Source: Nitrosovibrio sp. Nv4 (GTDB lineage: Bacteria > Pseudomonadota > Gammaproteobacteria > Burkholderiales > Nitrosomonadaceae). From it: a stretch of DNA of 64,000 bases. Below are positions 62,150 to 64,000 of the stretch, piece by piece. The position numbers and the translations under genes were made by a program. How positions within the stretch are numbered: position 1 is the stretch's first letter; every line of letters begins with the position of its first letter. Under the pieces are notes generated by a model, which was given only the letters and a program-made list of their open reading frames with translations, was not told the origin of the DNA and made no database searches. The DNA lies in NCBI RefSeq assembly GCF_900215485.1, contig NZ_OCMZ01000002.1, forward strand, positions 434,001 through 498,000, read 5' to 3'.

Positions 62150-63069
62150 ACCGATGCAGGTTCCAGACTCTCTGCACCGTGCATGATCTTTACGAACACT
62201 TCTTCCAGATCAGGTTGCAATATCTGCAGTTCCAGGACTTGGGTCTGGGTTGCGCGTAATGCTGTCATCACATTTTCAAGCTGGGAGTATTCCTCGATTG
62301 CCAGAACGTAGTAGCCTTGGTCGTGGCCGATTATCAGTAGCTGTAACGCCGCCGGCAGCGTATCGGGAGATAACCGCAATCGTATCCGGTGTCCGGAAAT
62401 GTTGCTGATGAGATTTCTGACGCTATCAAGCACAACGATACTGCCATTTTTGAGCATTGCCACGCGGTTGCATAAAGCCTCTGCTTCTTCCAGATAATGC
62501 GTAGTGAGCACAATGGTATGACCGCTGCGGTTTAACTGCTTGATGAAGCGCCACAGGGCCTGGCGCAATTCCACATCTACGCCTGCGGTGGGTTCATCCA
62601 AAACGATTACCGGGGGTTTGTGGACCAATGCCTGCGCTACCAGTACGCGCCGCTTCATGCCGCCGGACAACGAACGCATGTTGGTATCGGCCTTATCGGC
62701 AAGGTCGAGATGGTGGATTATCTCGTCTATCCAGCTGTTATTCTTCTTTATGCCGTAATAGCCGGATTGGAACACAAGCGTTTCCCGAACGGTAAAGAAC
62801 GGATCAAATACCAACTCCTGGGGCACCACGCCTAACATGCGGCGTGCTTTACGGTACTCGGCAACGACATCATGCCCCTTTACCCTGACACTCCCGCTGC
62901 TGGCAAGGGTAAGGCCCGCGATAATATTGATCAGCGTCGTCTTTCCCGCTCCATTGGGGCCAAGCAATGCGAAGAATTCGCCTGTATCGATTTCGAGATC
63001 AATGCCGCACAAGGCATGCAATGCACCGAAACGCTTGTGCACCTGCCTGACTTCGATTGCCGGAGTCAT
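62146..63069 (-). CDS. ABC transporter ATP-binding protein (YadG/NodI-like)
   Basis: 307 residues. Walker A GPNGAGKTT at 37-45, Q-loop VPQELVFDP, signature LSGGMKRR near 144, Walker B VIVLDEPTAGVD and switch His in TTHYLEEAE. The C-terminal 80 residues are an extra domain common in drug/lipid exporter ATPases. Translationally coupled with the permease gene. gshA lies upstream on the same strand with a 63-base gap. Confidence 0.94.
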   Translation of the reverse strand: MTPAIEVRQVHKRFGALHALCGIDLEIDTGEFFALLGPNGAGKTTLINIIAGLTLASSGSVRVKGHDVVAEYRKARRMLGVVPQELVFDPFFTVRETLVFQSGYYGIKKNNSWIDEIIHHLDLADKADTNMRSLSGGMKRRVLVAQALVHKPPVIVLDEPTAGVDVELRQALWRFIKQLNRSGHTIVLTTHYLEEAEALCNRVAMLKNGSIVVLDSVRNLISNISGHRIRLRLSPDTLPAALQLLIIGHDQGYYVLAIEEYSQLENVMTALRATQTQVLELQILQPDLEEVFVKIMHGAESLEPASV

Positions 63070-63132
63070 GAAGAAAGCTCTGTTTCAAGCGTAGGAATAG
63101 CACGCTTTAATGTTTGCATGAGCGTACGGAAT

Positions 63133-64000
63133 TCATCGAGCAGCAGTTTCGACCATGGAGACAGGCAGGTTTGGGGATTGAATGATGCTGGCTGAGGCGT
63201 CTTGCGAGAAATAGTTGCTCAGGTATTTATCGAAAGGGATCTCATCCGTGGCATCGAGCTGTTTCTGTTGCGCCAGCGATGTCTTGACCTGGAGATCAAA
63301 ATTCCTCTTTACCGCCGCATCCAGTGTGGCCTTCTGGAAATAACGAGTGTATTCACGGGACTTCTGCAATACCAGTTCGGTAATTGACATCTTTTGCGCG
63401 CGCATGGCCGTCAGCACTCTTGCTGAAGCCGTCAACTCAGGATGGTGAATTGTTTCGATCTGCTGGTGCAATGCGCGGGTGTAGGGGATATCGGCATTGC
63501 CGTTGTCCAGGATCTCACAGATCTCCCGCATCTGCTCACACAGCGTCAGCGCCCATTGCCGCAACGGAACTTCACACCCATTGTCCAGCAGCTTAAGCTT
63601 CGGATCCCTGCCGCGATTGGCCACCGACAATACGTTATTGCTGATCTCGTCAAGCTGCTTCGAGTCATGCCCCACATTGGGTTGGAATAGACAGAAAAGA
63701 CTCAGCGCTTCAAGAAAGCGCGTAGTTTCGATCGCAATGCCCGCAGGTTCAAACACATCGACATCCACGGATCGTATTTCAATATATTGAATCCCCCGGC
63801 TTCCCAGTGCCTGCAGCGGCCTCTCAGCGGGCCTCGTGGGCTGTTTTGGCCGCACCGAAGTGTAATATTCGTTCTCTATCTGCAGGAAATGGGTATTCAA
63901 CTGCCGGTACTGGATGCCTACCTTTGCCCCGATCCTTTCATATCCGAGATAAGGTATCGTTGTTGCTCTGCCCAAATGCCGTATATATTCTTCGATGCTG
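63133..64000 (-). CDS. gshA: Glutamate--cysteine ligase, 5' part outside window
   Basis: The visible 289 codons are the C-terminal half of an E. coli-type GshA, which makes gamma-glutamylcysteine, the first step to glutathione. Seen: GRATTIPYLGYERIGAKVGI, QYRQLNTHFLQIENEYYTSV, RPKQP, GIQYIEIRSVDVDVFEPAG and a long helical tail with FDKYLSNYFSQ. The frame is open to the window edge at 64000, so the ATG of about 63975 is not the true start. An 82-residue-type ending (SIIQSPNLPVSMVE) is intact. Confidence 0.93.
   Translation of the reverse strand, partial: SIEEYIRHLGRATTIPYLGYERIGAKVGIQYRQLNTHFLQIENEYYTSVRPKQPTRPAERPLQALGSRGIQYIEIRSVDVDVFEPAGIAIETTRFLEALSLFCLFQPNVGHDSKQLDEISNNVLSVANRGRDPKLKLLDNGCEVPLRQWALTLCEQMREICEILDNGNADIPYTRALHQQIETIHHPELTASARVLTAMRAQKMSITELVLQKSREYTRYFQKATLDAAVKRNFDLQVKTSLAQQKQLDATDEIPFDKYLSNYFSQDASASIIQSPNLPVSMVETAAR

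Overview
The window looks like chromosomal DNA of a betaproteobacterium. I infer a Nitrosospira/Nitrosomonadaceae-like ammonia oxidiser from the PEP-CTERM exosortase substrate, the dapA-bamC pair, the E. coli-type gshA and the general gene mix. No rRNA, tRNA or CRISPR array was recognised, so this placement is an inference. Conserved housekeeping blocks alternate with accessory islands rich in decayed mobile DNA.

Layout. 1-3 kb: the end of a Ca2+-type P-type ATPase, then a phosphatidylserine synthase. 3.1-9.1 kb: a small prophage remnant. Two EexN-like lipoproteins and a leftward replication-type operon (DUF1376, DUF6475-like, zinc-finger and unknown proteins) face an XRE repressor. Two promoters carry the same 15-bp palindrome between their -35 and -10 boxes, one reading left at 6.9 kb and one reading right at 8.55 kb. 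9.5-11.9 kb: a TonB-dependent siderophore receptor under a Fur-like box. 12.1-16.3 kb: an element bounded by two 168-bp inverted repeats, holding the tail of a transposition ATPase and a GC-rich cargo (TetR, SDR, two NTF2/SnoaL-like proteins, and fragments of a beta-lactamase-like, an NAD(P)-binding and an SRPBCC gene). 16.5-24.7 kb: AT-richer accessory DNA with a recombinase remnant, a secreted von Willebrand D-domain protein, and a possible small-molecule locus (PLP-dependent dehydratase-like enzyme, lipoprotein, ATP-grasp ligase, GNAT acetyltransferase, DapF-like epimerase).

24.7-35 kb: a large CHASE-PAS-GGDEF-EAL protein, a ruined ParE-like toxin, two paralogous XRE regulators flanking an unknown DNA-binding-like protein, a bactofilin, a 25-residue membrane peptide, and an AlgJ/AlgI-like O-acetylation pair. 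35.4-41.1 kb: scraps of plasmid or integrative-element genes (relaxase, IS256-type transposase, ArdC, DUF4160/DUF2442 pair, resolvase beside a perfect 36-bp palindrome) around a PEP-CTERM protein and a peroxiredoxin.

41.2-64 kb: mostly core genes. These are VOC and DUF1624-like proteins, a DsbA-like/NhaA fusion, OsmC, a CotH-like kinase, an orphan N-ATPase-type gamma subunit downstream of dapA-bamC, clpB with a sigma32-type promoter, an FMN glutamate-synthase-like protein, nadC, a duplicated PLAT-like protein, a frameshifted DUF1810 gene, a CPA2 antiporter overlapping a YbdK-type carboxylate-amine ligase, an ABC-2 exporter, and the 3' part of gshA. Two glutamate-cysteine-ligase-type genes within 4 kb of a CPA2 antiporter suggest a thiol or ion-stress theme at the right end.
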